DNA of 52,343 bases, taken from positions 4,969 to 57,311 of the forward strand of contig JACVGW010000009.1 of NCBI GenBank assembly GCA_018992565.1, in the 5' to 3' direction. The stretch is from Theionarchaea archaeon (lineage in GTDB: Archaea > Methanobacteriota_B > Thermococci > Methanofastidiosales > SZ-28-30). The translations under genes were made by a program, and so were the position numbers. This document shows positions 43,958-51,866 of this stretch, piece after piece. Position 1 is the first letter of the stretch, and every line of letters starts with the position of its first letter. Under the pieces are notes generated by a model. The model made no database searches, had not been told where the DNA came from, and was given only the letters and a program-made list of their open reading frames with translations.

Positions 43958-45287
43958 GGTCCTCCCTCCGTGATCTATATAGATGGGGGACGACCACATT
44001 GAGAATTTCATGATATTCCAAGCAGAGAGGCCTGTCAAGTGACCCATATTTCTCCAGAGCTGCAAACCCACACCCCCCACCACATAAGAGAGCATACTTG
44101 CATTCTTTACATTCTGGAATGGTGAATATCGTTCTTTCTCTCCATTGACTGTATTTTTCATTCCACTTTAGTTCAGGATCGTACCTGCCGACTCTTCCAG
44201 CTTCGTCACCCACATGTTCAAAACAGACGTAGAGATCTCCGAAGGGATCATAAATAATCATGTCGTCGTTTGCCTCGCAGTACCAGAAGCGGGGAGCCCC
44301 TAATTCTCCCTTGAGGAAGAGCCTTTCAAGTACTGCGATTCCTTTGTGGTCAAAAGAAACGGTGTTCAACTCTTGGTGAGAAGTTGCGTTGGAAACAACA
44401 GCCGTATACACATCCTTCCTTTGCATGGAATGCTTGTAAGTGCCACAGGTTTTCTCGAAGATAGGTGAGAAGTGCATGGAAAGGAGAGGATTATCCACCC
44501 ATCCTTTTTTCCTGGCGAAATCTACTACTTCAGAGAGGGCACCAAGATTTTCACTATCAAGATTTGTCCTGAGAAAGACTCTCAGATTCTCCTTGAGTGC
44601 TGCGTCTATTCCAGCTGCAATCTGGTCAAAAGATCCAGTACCATCCTTTCTTATTCGTCGTTTATCATGGAGGTTCTTTGGTCCGTCAATGGTGACCTGA
44701 AGGGTGACATTCCGGCCCCGCAGCAGGTCCATATACTGACATAGTGATACCCCATTTGTGAGTATGATGAAGGAATGTCCAAGCGATTCTCCCCTTTCCA
44801 GGATTTCTTCGACTGCCGGCATAGTTTTTTCCATCAACGGCTCTCCACCATACAGGGCGATTCTACCTTTCTCAGTTCCATCAACTTCAGCAATGGCCTC
44901 GAATACCTTATCAATAAGTTCCTGACTGATGACTGTGCTCAACCACTGGGTTCCTTTTTTCCGGAGATCTGAAAGAAAGCAGTATGGGCACACCAGGTTG
45001 CAATCATAGGTTGGAATGATCATATGTGTATGCAGGTTCTTCCTGTTTTCTGTAAACCTCTCATAGAGAGTTCGTATGTCTTCGAATTCCTCTTCAGGAG
45101 ATGCTTGCGTTATATGTCCTCTCTCATGAAGGAAGTTGAGGATTGAAGGCTCCCCCTGGGAGAGGTCACTCTGAAGCAGGTTGATAACATCAGTGTCCAC
45201 AACATCAACAGCTCCTGTTAAGGAATTGATGAGCAGGTATTCATCCTCATCTGCCTGTACTGCAATGCAGTATGTGCTCATTCTCAT
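43944..45287 (-). CDS. Radical SAM/SPASM peptide maturase rSAM-H
   Basis: 447 residues. The first 39 residues are identical to rSAM-D and the first ~64 very similar. Radical SAM motif CNLVCPYC at 96-103, YGGEPLMEKTM, and SPASM (WYCEANDDMIIYDPFGDLYVC, CKECKYALLCGGGCGFAA, RPLC). The ATG at 45287 has an AAGGTGA site; the longer frame to 45368 is not needed. An ACATATAAG box lies about 120 bases upstream on the minus strand. A 17-codon upstream mini-ORF (starting MKELLVNVFS, at 45358) lies in the leader. Confidence 0.9.
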   Translation of the reverse strand: MRMSTYCIAVQADEDEYLLINSLTGAVDVVDTDVINLLQSDLSQGEPSILNFLHERGHITQASPEEEFEDIRTLYERFTENRKNLHTHMIIPTYDCNLVCPYCFLSDLRKKGTQWLSTVISQELIDKVFEAIAEVDGTEKGRIALYGGEPLMEKTMPAVEEILERGESLGHSFIILTNGVSLCQYMDLLRGRNVTLQVTIDGPKNLHDKRRIRKDGTGSFDQIAAGIDAALKENLRVFLRTNLDSENLGALSEVVDFARKKGWVDNPLLSMHFSPIFEKTCGTYKHSMQRKDVYTAVVSNATSHQELNTVSFDHKGIAVLERLFLKGELGAPRFWYCEANDDMIIYDPFGDLYVCFEHVGDEAGRVGRYDPELKWNEKYSQWRERTIFTIPECKECKYALLCGGGCGFAALEKYGSLDRPLCLEYHEILNVVVPHLYRSRREDLAQT

Positions 45288-45296
45288 GATATTCAC
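45095..45296 (-). repeat. Near-identical N-terminal segment shared with rSAM-D
   Basis: Inverted copy of 36632-36833; see that entry. Identity is total for the nine bases before the start plus the first 92 coding bases. Confidence 0.85.
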
Positions 45297-45780
45297 CTTT
45301 TTCTTCATCCAGCCCGCACCAGTCCTACGGAAAAGACATTTACGAGGAGTTCTTTCATGAAAAGTCAACCTATTATTATCCTTGCAACAATAAACATCAG
45401 AGAATACTTATATGTATTTCCAGGGCACGAAATGTATTTATTTTCTGGCAAAGGATCAAGAAGGGTTCCCTGTGATCTAATTCGTATCTCCACCTGGCAT
45501 CCGTATTCACCTCCAGGTATGAGAAAGAAGTGCCAGGGCCCTATCCTTTCACTGCATGTTCCCGTCCCGGGGTCTGGAGGAGACAGTCTGATGTAGGACA
45601 TGAGGCATATGAACAAGTTGTATTGTCACTATCCTCATTGGTTCTGTTCGTGTGTTCAACTTGGATTCTTTCATTCTCAGGACGTAGTCCTCACACCCTT
45701 TGTGTGGAACTGCTCCCTTCTACAGCTCCCACCTTTTCCAACCCCCCTTGCATGGGTTGTCCTTCTTCTATTGACATAGT
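45297..45780. other. Divergent intergenic region between rSAM-H and R2
   Basis: Holds the rSAM-H promoter box (ACATATAAG, minus, about 45408-45416) and its leader. The ORFs across 45530-45814 and 45365-45616 lack start signals and family likeness. There is no sign of a further precursor gene. Confidence 0.45.
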
Positions 45781-45783
45781 TAG

Positions 45784-45840
45784 ATTCTCATTCGATAAGT
45801 TTATAAGGTCTTGATAAGAATATTCTTAACGAATGAGAAT
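45784..45840 (+). promoter_or_regulatory. R2 promoter flanked by an 11-bp inverted repeat, with a central palindrome
   Basis: ATTCTCATTCG (45784-45794) and CGAATGAGAAT (45830-45840) are perfect inverted repeats. Between them lie a TATA box (GTTTATAAGG, 45799-45808) and a perfect 14-base palindrome TAAGAATATTCTTA (45815-45828). The start codon of R2 is 43 bases past the second arm. This is a strong candidate operator for autoregulation or metal-type repression. Confidence 0.75.
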
Positions 45841-45882
45841 GATCTCACAAAACAGAATGTTTTAAAGGAGGACTGAGCGTTA

Positions 45883-46848
45883 ATGGATACAAGTAAAGAA
45901 GTCAGGAGGAGACATTACCGTGCGATCTACGAACTTTTCTGGTCAGAGAACGCCCGAATCCACCTGAAGGATATTGCATCGAGACTCCGGGTCAATCCCC
46001 GTACGGCACGGAGAAGAGTAGAAGAAGCTTTTAGCCAGGGCTACGTTACAGGACCTCAGCTCAGGAAACGGTCATATGCGAATATGAAGGAATATGTTTG
46101 CTTCGTCAATTGTGAAAACCCCACTGAAGCATATCTCGATCTTAGCCAGGATGCAGCCGTTGTATATCACGCACGACTGGCAGGATTCGCCAGTTTATGG
46201 GTTAGTTCAACAAGAAAAGTGACCATTGATGGCACTCCCGTGATTAAAGGCCTGCGTTCAGACTATCATGTGTCATTTGCGCCCTATCGTTCATGGGAAA
46301 AGGCAATAGAAGTCATGCGGGGAAAGATTGAATCCTTTCATCCAGAGTGTTATGAACCCACATCGCACATTAGCTCCCACTGGGATGAAACCATAACGTG
46401 GGATGAAGAAGATGAAAAGCTCTTTCGATACTTCGAGTCTGACTTGAGGAGGATTTTCGTACCTGTCATGAAGAAACATCTCATCAGCACAGGGAAAATC
46501 TACCAGTTCCTGGAAAGACTTCCTCAATGCTGTACTGTCACAACAAGCTTCTTTCCAGAGGGGATCTCAGCTTACGACCCTTATCTCTTTGTTTTTGGGA
46601 CTGAATATGAGGATTTCATCGTTGATCTCTTTTCACAGATGCCGACATCAGCTTTCTTTTTCAAGGTCTCAGACATGCTCTTTCTTCATGCGCATGTAAA
46701 GAAGGACTTGATGAGATGCGAGGATTTGGGTGCTCCTAGCATACGTCAGCTGCCCATCCCGGGTCTCATCAGTGAACTCCTCAAGAAGGGAATCATTGAG
46801 AGTGAAGAACACGCTGTGGTTGAGTATCACTGGACAAAGAGTCTCTAG
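45883..46848 (+). CDS. HTH regulator R2 of the peptide locus
   Basis: 321 residues, paralog of R1 with the same layout: HTH (YELFWSENARIHLKDIASRLRVNPRTARRRVEEA, about 14-48), RKRSYANMKEY, then the unassigned C-terminal domain with CCTVTTSFFPEGIS-YDPYLF and TEYEDFIVDLFSQMPTS. A GGAGG site lies 11 bases before the ATG. It is divergent from rSAM-H-rSAM-G. Two near-equal regulators, each beside one arm of the cluster, suggest module-specific control by related signals. Confidence 0.78.
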   Translation: MDTSKEVRRRHYRAIYELFWSENARIHLKDIASRLRVNPRTARRRVEEAFSQGYVTGPQLRKRSYANMKEYVCFVNCENPTEAYLDLSQDAAVVYHARLAGFASLWVSSTRKVTIDGTPVIKGLRSDYHVSFAPYRSWEKAIEVMRGKIESFHPECYEPTSHISSHWDETITWDEEDEKLFRYFESDLRRIFVPVMKKHLISTGKIYQFLERLPQCCTVTTSFFPEGISAYDPYLFVFGTEYEDFIVDLFSQMPTSAFFFKVSDMLFLHAHVKKDLMRCEDLGAPSIRQLPIPGLISELLKKGIIESEEHAVVEYHWTKSL

Positions 46849-47001
46849 CAGCCATGGTTTTACAGGGTACGGAGAGGTATGTACTAGACGGTTCAGGTAC
46901 ATGAGCATGAGTCCAGGTACCCGAACAAGAGGAGAGAACAGGTGAATGTTTATAAATGTCCTGTATTAAGGACGAGGAATGGAAAAATCGGTGGAAAAAT
47001 C

Positions 47002-47616
47002 ATGACAGAGCAGATATTAGTAAAAGTCCTGGAAGATCCGAGACAGATAGAGCTGTTTGAGGATCCTCCCTACGGCCGCATCCTGGCTATCCTGCGGAAT
47101 GGAGAACTCAACATAAAGGAGATACACAAGCGCTTCAATAAGAATTATGAGGACAAGAAAGCCCTTTCCTCTATCTACAGATATGTTGAGAAGCTGGTAG
47201 AACTGGACCTGGTTTATGTGAGCAAAGAAGTGAAAAAGAGGAAACATCTCACTGAAAGTTACTACTCAAGGACTGGTAAATTCTTTGTCTTTAGTGATAG
47301 AGATATTCTCAAGGCTGCAGCCGAACTACTCTCGCAAATGTATGGTCTCGATAAAGAGAAAGAACGAGAGCTTGAAGGACTCCTTGAGGAATATGATGGA
47401 AAAATATTGCGACACGACAGTGATTTCTACAGGGACTGTTCCCAGGCAATTCTTGAGATGGAAAAAGAATATGGATTCAAGATCCTTGCAGGGGCGACAT
47501 ATGTTATCCACCAGATACTTTATCCCAGGAAATACCCTGAACTAGGCAAGGATGTATTTGAATTCCTTGAGAGTGCAGAAAATCCTTCAGCACTTCTTCC
47601 AGAGACGTCCACGTGA
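47002..47616 (+). CDS. Winged-helix regulator (ArsR/MarR-like)
   Basis: 204 residues. Residues ~20-80 read as a winged helix (YGRILAILRNGELNIKEIHKRFNKNYEDKKALSSIYRYVEKLVELDLVYVSKEV), followed by SYYSRTGKFFVFSDR and a helical, acidic C-terminal domain. Start: the ATG at 47002 with GGTGG upstream; the longer frame from 46942 overlaps the GTTTATAAATG promoter box. It follows R2 on the same strand with its own promoter. Its target is unknown. Confidence 0.72.
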   Translation: MTEQILVKVLEDPRQIELFEDPPYGRILAILRNGELNIKEIHKRFNKNYEDKKALSSIYRYVEKLVELDLVYVSKEVKKRKHLTESYYSRTGKFFVFSDRDILKAAAELLSQMYGLDKEKERELEGLLEEYDGKILRHDSDFYRDCSQAILEMEKEYGFKILAGATYVIHQILYPRKYPELGKDVFEFLESAENPSALLPETST

Positions 47617-47815
47617 TCTCTACATGGAAATATTACATTCTCAGTAGAGTGATGTCACCTTCAGGGCAGGAAGGCCAACTCAGGGAAGTTTACATCCAGC
47701 TCTGCCTCGTCTTTGATCCACTGATTGTTCTTTATATAATCGTCACTGCATTTCTTTTATTACGAGCCACAGCTGCTATGATGGTGTCAGATTTTCAGAG
47801 GATTGCCACCAAATT

Positions 47816-48694
47816 CTACGATATCCAGCTCATGACACTGTCTTGAATTGACCACTCACCGTCCTCTTTGACAAGGAATACGTAATACCCTGCCCCGTAT
47901 AGCCAGTCGCATTGTCCTCCCAGGTAGACGACAGCTTTGTTCATATCAGAATTAAACCCTACCCGGGAAAAGGTGAGAATGCCCTGCGCGTCGGGATATC
48001 GCGAATAGAATTCGCTCCAGCCACCGGATTCCTGGAAAATCTCGCTGAATTCGTCTGGCTCAAGGAGGAGCACATCCTTCTGGATATCGAAGTTGTCCAC
48101 AAGGGGATATGATTCTTCGTTCTTGTCAATGAAATCATCGATCATCTCCTGGGTGAGGGAGGGCATGTCGTCCCTCACCCATTCGAGAATGTCTAATAAG
48201 CCAGAGTCGCCGAACGTGTCTGGAGTGGTGTACTTGTCAATCACAATCACTTCCACCTCATCATAGTCCCGAAAACAGGAAGCAATCATACCAAATCCCT
48301 TTTCGATCAGTGTACTGTATACATTGTACTCTTCTGCTAGTACTTCGTTTGTCGGAGACGGAGTAGAAGGTGGTGGAGGCGTATACCCACAGGACTCAGA
48401 ATGTTCCTCAATGAGATGATCATATACGCATTCCCCATTTATGCAGGTCATTGCCCATAGTTCTGTCGAAATGCAGGCGTTCTCGCATACTACATCCCGA
48501 CAGGGATCATATCCACAGCTTGGTGAATTTTCTTCCACAATTTGAGAGTCTACACATTCTCCATTAACGCATTCCTGTTTCCACAAGGTTTCTCCCCTGC
48601 ACACATCACCACAGGTGACGTCCTTGCAGGGATCCTGCCCAATGCATGAAAGCACCAATACGATAGAAATAATGAGCCCATACACATGTTTCAT
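47816..48694 (-). CDS. Secreted lipoprotein with tandem Cys-rich repeats
   Basis: 292 residues. Signal peptide with a lipobox (IVLVLSCIG, Cys about 17), then two ~42-residue repeats, each DPC-x-DV-x-C-x3-C...W-x3-C-x-NGEC-x(7)-EE-x-S-x-SCGY (about 20-103). A Pro-rich linker (PPPPSTPSPT) leads to a C-terminal globular domain (about 115-292) with an acidic start and aromatic end, unassigned. The ATG at 48694 lies about 25 bases after a CTTTATATGAG box (leaderless); the longer frame to 48820 is not supported. Probably lies outside the cell and is disulphide-bonded. Confidence 0.78.
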   Translation of the reverse strand: MKHVYGLIISIVLVLSCIGQDPCKDVTCGDVCRGETLWKQECVNGECVDSQIVEENSPSCGYDPCRDVVCENACISTELWAMTCINGECVYDHLIEEHSESCGYTPPPPSTPSPTNEVLAEEYNVYSTLIEKGFGMIASCFRDYDEVEVIVIDKYTTPDTFGDSGLLDILEWVRDDMPSLTQEMIDDFIDKNEESYPLVDNFDIQKDVLLLEPDEFSEIFQESGGWSEFYSRYPDAQGILTFSRVGFNSDMNKAVVYLGGQCDWLYGAGYYVFLVKEDGEWSIQDSVMSWIS

Positions 48695-48957
48695 GGTAAT
48701 GGTAGTGCGTGGACTCATATAAAGGTTGCTGGCTCTTAACATATTCTTTTCCGCTTCTTCAGTGCACTGATCCAGGGAATCTCTTTTCATGCATTCCTGG
48801 CAGAACTGCCAGTTCTTCAACTGCGCATTTGATTCTCAAAGCCTACATAGAAATCCTTTAGAACGTGCCAGTTGTCTTCAATGAATGCTGCAGGAAGAAT
48901 GCAGTCCAGGGTTCTCTACAGAAGAGAAGAAAAATAGAATGAGAAAAAGAAGGAAAT

Positions 48958-49932
48958 TCATCTCTTCACAAGTAACCGCTTCATCATTCTCCCATGGATA
49001 CGTGCGACAGCATTGAACAGATGAAGGCTTCCAGTCAGTAGCACAATCCCAATGACCGGGTATATGATAGTGTACGATGCAGTGCCGAACCATGCAAGAC
49101 CAAGTTGTGCCCACGTATCTTCAAACAATTCAGTTGCTACAGGAACATACAGTATCTCGGGGAGTGGTGACACTGTCAGAGCTGTTGCTGCAGAGACTAG
49201 TACTGCAATCCCTGTAAAGTAGATGATCCCTAGAGGGAATATCAAGAACAGGCATCCTCCGGAGGTGTACAGTCTGGGGTCTCTGAGAATACTCGTCATT
49301 TTTCGCCATGTTGGTGTCGAAGTGAAGCCCCGTAGGTTCTTCAGGTCGTTCAGAGAATTTGCTATTTTCTGTCGAGTTGGTTCTGTTGTCATGAGCTTCC
49401 TCTTCTTTCGAGGCATTCGTATGCCCAGGAAAGCTTCACTTAGCCTCCCCTGGAACCATGAGAGTGCAAAAATGCTGAGGAGAAACAGAATTCCAAGAGG
49501 TATTCCCACTAATGTTATGACCAGTACCGCAACCAGCATTGCAGCCACAGCAAGATACGAGAAGTAGGCGATACCGAGAGGGAATTGCAGCAACAGATAT
49601 ACCAGATTGAGATAGGTCTTGGGTTCCAGGTAAACACCGAATATCTGGTAGAGCAGAGAGCGCTTTTCCTTTTTGGTCGTATTTTCTCTTCCTTTCACTG
49701 GCTCCAATTTGCGGTACTCTTCAGCAATATCCAGAGGTGATCCGTACTCCTCAATAGCAAGGTTGAGGGCTTCCTGGTCAGGACTTTTCTTTCTGGATGT
49801 GATATCTTCTATACTGGATTCCAGGTGTTCTTCAGCATCATCAAGAGCGTCTGCAATTAGGGCAGGATCGAGCCCCTTTAAGGCGTGCTCCAAATCTTTC
49901 AGGTAGTGGTCGATGGATTCGTACTCACTCAT
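48958..49932 (-). CDS. HAAS-domain membrane protein, partner of PadR
   Basis: 324 residues. The N-terminal ~75 form a helical HAAS-type domain (YLKDLEHALKGLDPALIADALDDAEEHLESSIED, then EEYGSPLDIAEEYRKL), followed by six or so membrane helices (about 110-160 and 245-310) with a basic loop of ~60 residues between them. PadR-HAAS pairs are usual in bacteria and archaea, where the membrane protein affects the regulator. The ATG at 49932 overlaps the PadR stop and has GGGAGGTGAG upstream. The longer frame to 49974 lies inside PadR. Confidence 0.75.
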   Translation of the reverse strand: MSEYESIDHYLKDLEHALKGLDPALIADALDDAEEHLESSIEDITSRKKSPDQEALNLAIEEYGSPLDIAEEYRKLEPVKGRENTTKKEKRSLLYQIFGVYLEPKTYLNLVYLLLQFPLGIAYFSYLAVAAMLVAVLVITLVGIPLGILFLLSIFALSWFQGRLSEAFLGIRMPRKKRKLMTTEPTRQKIANSLNDLKNLRGFTSTPTWRKMTSILRDPRLYTSGGCLFLIFPLGIIYFTGIAVLVSAATALTVSPLPEILYVPVATELFEDTWAQLGLAWFGTASYTIIYPVIGIVLLTGSLHLFNAVARIHGRMMKRLLVKR

Positions 49933-50398
49933 TAGTCTCACCTCCCAGGATTTTTTCCACAAAATCTCTCGCACTGTACCAGGATTCCTTCCATATTTTC
50001 AGAGTTGCCTCTCCCTTGGCAGTTATCCAGTAATATCTCCGAGCAGGACCGGAGTCTGATGCACGTATCTTGCTCTCCAGAAGCCCCTCTTTTTGCAGCA
50101 TCCTCAATACAGGGTAGATAGTCCCCTGCTTCAACGTGACGTTCCCATTCTCTCTCGTTTCCATCTTCTTCCATATCAGGTAACCGTACAGGGGTTCTCT
50201 CGACGTGCTGATAATGGACAGGAGCACGAGTGAGATGATTCCTGAAATTAAGCTCTTTTCAAACTTTGGATCTCTTTCAGTTCTTTCTTCTTCCACTCTG
50301 TCATCTCCTGTCTTTTCCCCGCTCTTGTGCCCTGTCTCTGTTTCGTTTCTGGCTTGAGATCTAAAGGGTATTGTGGGATTCACTATATTGTATGTCAT
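49925..50398 (-). CDS. PadR-family transcriptional regulator
   Basis: 157 residues. The PadR winged helix is YGYLIWKKMETRENGNVTLKQGTIYPVLRMLQKEGLLESK, then GPARRYYWITAKGEATLKIWKES. The first ~45 residues are a charged extension not usual in the family. The start at 50398 fits a leaderless mRNA, as GTTATATACT lies about 25-30 bases upstream. It overlaps the HAAS membrane gene by 8 bases. Autoregulation is likely through the repeat at its start. Confidence 0.85.
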   Translation of the reverse strand: MTYNIVNPTIPFRSQARNETETGHKSGEKTGDDRVEEERTERDPKFEKSLISGIISLVLLSIISTSREPLYGYLIWKKMETRENGNVTLKQGTIYPVLRMLQKEGLLESKIRASDSGPARRYYWITAKGEATLKIWKESWYSARDFVEKILGGETNE

Positions 50399-50420
50399 TT
50401 AGTACTGTGTACAATACAAT
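50387..50420 (-). promoter_or_regulatory. Inverted repeat at the PadR promoter/start
   Basis: ATTGTAT (50387-50393) and ATACAAT (50414-50420) are inverted repeats between the TATA box and the first codons of padR, a plausible operator for its own product. Confidence 0.45.
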
Positions 50421-50546
50421 AGTATATAACCATTTCGGTCTTGATCTCACGGTAGTTGATTGTACCATCAGGTGCTGCCTGATTTCAGAATGAATAGGCT
50501 GGTCATGGTAAAGAGCATATTCTTTCTTGAGACGTCTCATTCATCG

Positions 50547-51299
50547 TTATTTTGTTGCCCAAATGCAGTATGTGCTGCTGTACTCTGATTTTCCATACAT
50601 TCTTGCGTCTCTTTCTAGCTTCAGTATTTTCATGCGGAATGCGCGGCTTAATTCATCGTCTTCGATGTTGGAAATGTAGTGAAGCATGTTTTCAATGTAC
50701 TCTTCGAACGTATCGGATAATTCTCTCTCAGAGATTTTCTCATGGTAGACATCTTTGAATCCTGTGTCTCTCAAGGTCTCACAAACCCATTCAGGAGGTA
50801 CTTCCTCATGATGGTGATCTCCAACTAGCTCAGCCACTGCCTTGTAGGTCCTCCAGGCATCCTGGGCAATTTCATCTGCTTTAGTTCTCACTGCAGCTGA
50901 TTCGAGAGGGTAGTAATCAATGATGAGGAGAATACCGCCCGGGTTGAGGACCCTGAAGAATTCTTTGAAGACCTGTTGTACCTTGAAAGGGGTCTCTGCA
51001 GGGATAGAGCTAATAGTGGAATGAGAGACAATAGTATCAATGGAGGAGTCCTGCAGGAAATCCATACTGGCAAGGGTTCCCTTCACAACCTCAACTGGTG
51101 ATGAAAGGTTGGCATCTTCAATCTTCTTTGTTGCACTATCTGCCGGATCTATGTCAACACTGATGACTTTTCCATTCGTTCTCTGTGCCAGTTCAAGAGT
51201 TACATTTCCTCCCCCCATTGCAGCATCAAGTACTCTCAGATTATTGTTCTCAAGCTTCTGAAAGAGTTGATCCAGTACATTGACTATTTTTTCTTTCAC
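50547..51299 (-). CDS. Class I SAM-dependent methyltransferase
   Basis: 250 residues. Motif I is VLDAAMGGGNVTLELAQ (about 24-40), then VISVDIDP, VSHSTISSIP and RVLNPGGILLIIDYYP. The C-terminal ~100 residues are acidic and helical, with a DHHHEEVPPEW stretch. It starts at a GTG with a GGTGG site upstream. The substrate is unknown; it is apparently unlinked to the peptide locus. A gap of 148 bases separates it from padR. Confidence 0.8.
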   Translation of the reverse strand: MKEKIVNVLDQLFQKLENNNLRVLDAAMGGGNVTLELAQRTNGKVISVDIDPADSATKKIEDANLSSPVEVVKGTLASMDFLQDSSIDTIVSHSTISSIPAETPFKVQQVFKEFFRVLNPGGILLIIDYYPLESAAVRTKADEIAQDAWRTYKAVAELVGDHHHEEVPPEWVCETLRDTGFKDVYHEKISERELSDTFEEYIENMLHYISNIEDDELSRAFRMKILKLERDARMYGKSEYSSTYCIWATK

Positions 51300-51452
51300 G
51301 TTTACACCACCGTATCGAAGGATTGACTAGTGAGAGGGGTTGCTGCTCTGGAGACACACTGCTGGGTTGGAGCATTTCTCGTCTCTGTGCATTCAATGGG
51401 CTGGCAGATAGTACTCATCACTAATTTTATGATGTGTCATGAATATTCAAGT

Positions 51453-51866
51453 TTACTCGAGGATCTTTTTCATCCTTTCAAGGCTGGATTCCATATTTTT
51501 TTCCATTTCTTTTGAGATCTTGATCTTATCAAAAAGCTTCCCCAGGACCCCTGGAATATCATAGTCCATTACCATCTCAATTTCAGTTGCCTGCCCAGCA
51601 GGCTTGAGGCTCCAGGAGCCTGCAGCAACGAAGTCTCCCATGGATTTCCATGCGATCTTTTCGTTCTCAATATTTTCAGTCATTTCAGTATCAAATTCCA
51701 TGGCTCTTCCCGCCATTTCCATTGTCCAGTGAGCTGTCTTGTCTCCTGTCATCTTGATCTCCTTGGCACCCTGCATGAACTTGGTATACCCTTCTATGTC
51801 AGAACAGAGAGCAAAGACTTTCTCTACAGGGGCCTTGACTTGTGAGGTCTTTTCAATTCTTGCCAA
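51453..51866 (-). CDS. SRPBCC/polyketide cyclase-like protein
   Basis: 137 residues of the START/SRPBCC fold: IEKTSQVKAPVEKVFALCSDIEGYTKFMQGAKEI at the N-terminus, ENEKIAWKSMGDF and AGSWSLKPAGQATEIEMVMDYDIP, ending in a long amphipathic helix. These proteins bind hydrophobic ligands; the role is unknown. It starts at a TTG with a strong GGAGGTGAT site eight bases upstream. No ATG in frame fits. Confidence 0.78.
   Translation of the reverse strand: MARIEKTSQVKAPVEKVFALCSDIEGYTKFMQGAKEIKMTGDKTAHWTMEMAGRAMEFDTEMTENIENEKIAWKSMGDFVAAGSWSLKPAGQATEIEMVMDYDIPGVLGKLFDKIKISKEMEKNMESSLERMKKILE

Noticed and set aside
44012-44161. Longer N-terminus for rSAM-G
   Set aside because: It would overlap rSAM-H by over 200 bases; a TTG with a strong ribosome binding site at 43957 fits paralog lengths.
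45784-45845. Reading the R2 inverted repeat as a Fur box
   Set aside because: The arms only loosely resemble a Fur site, and no Fur/DtxR gene is in the window; left as an unassigned operator.
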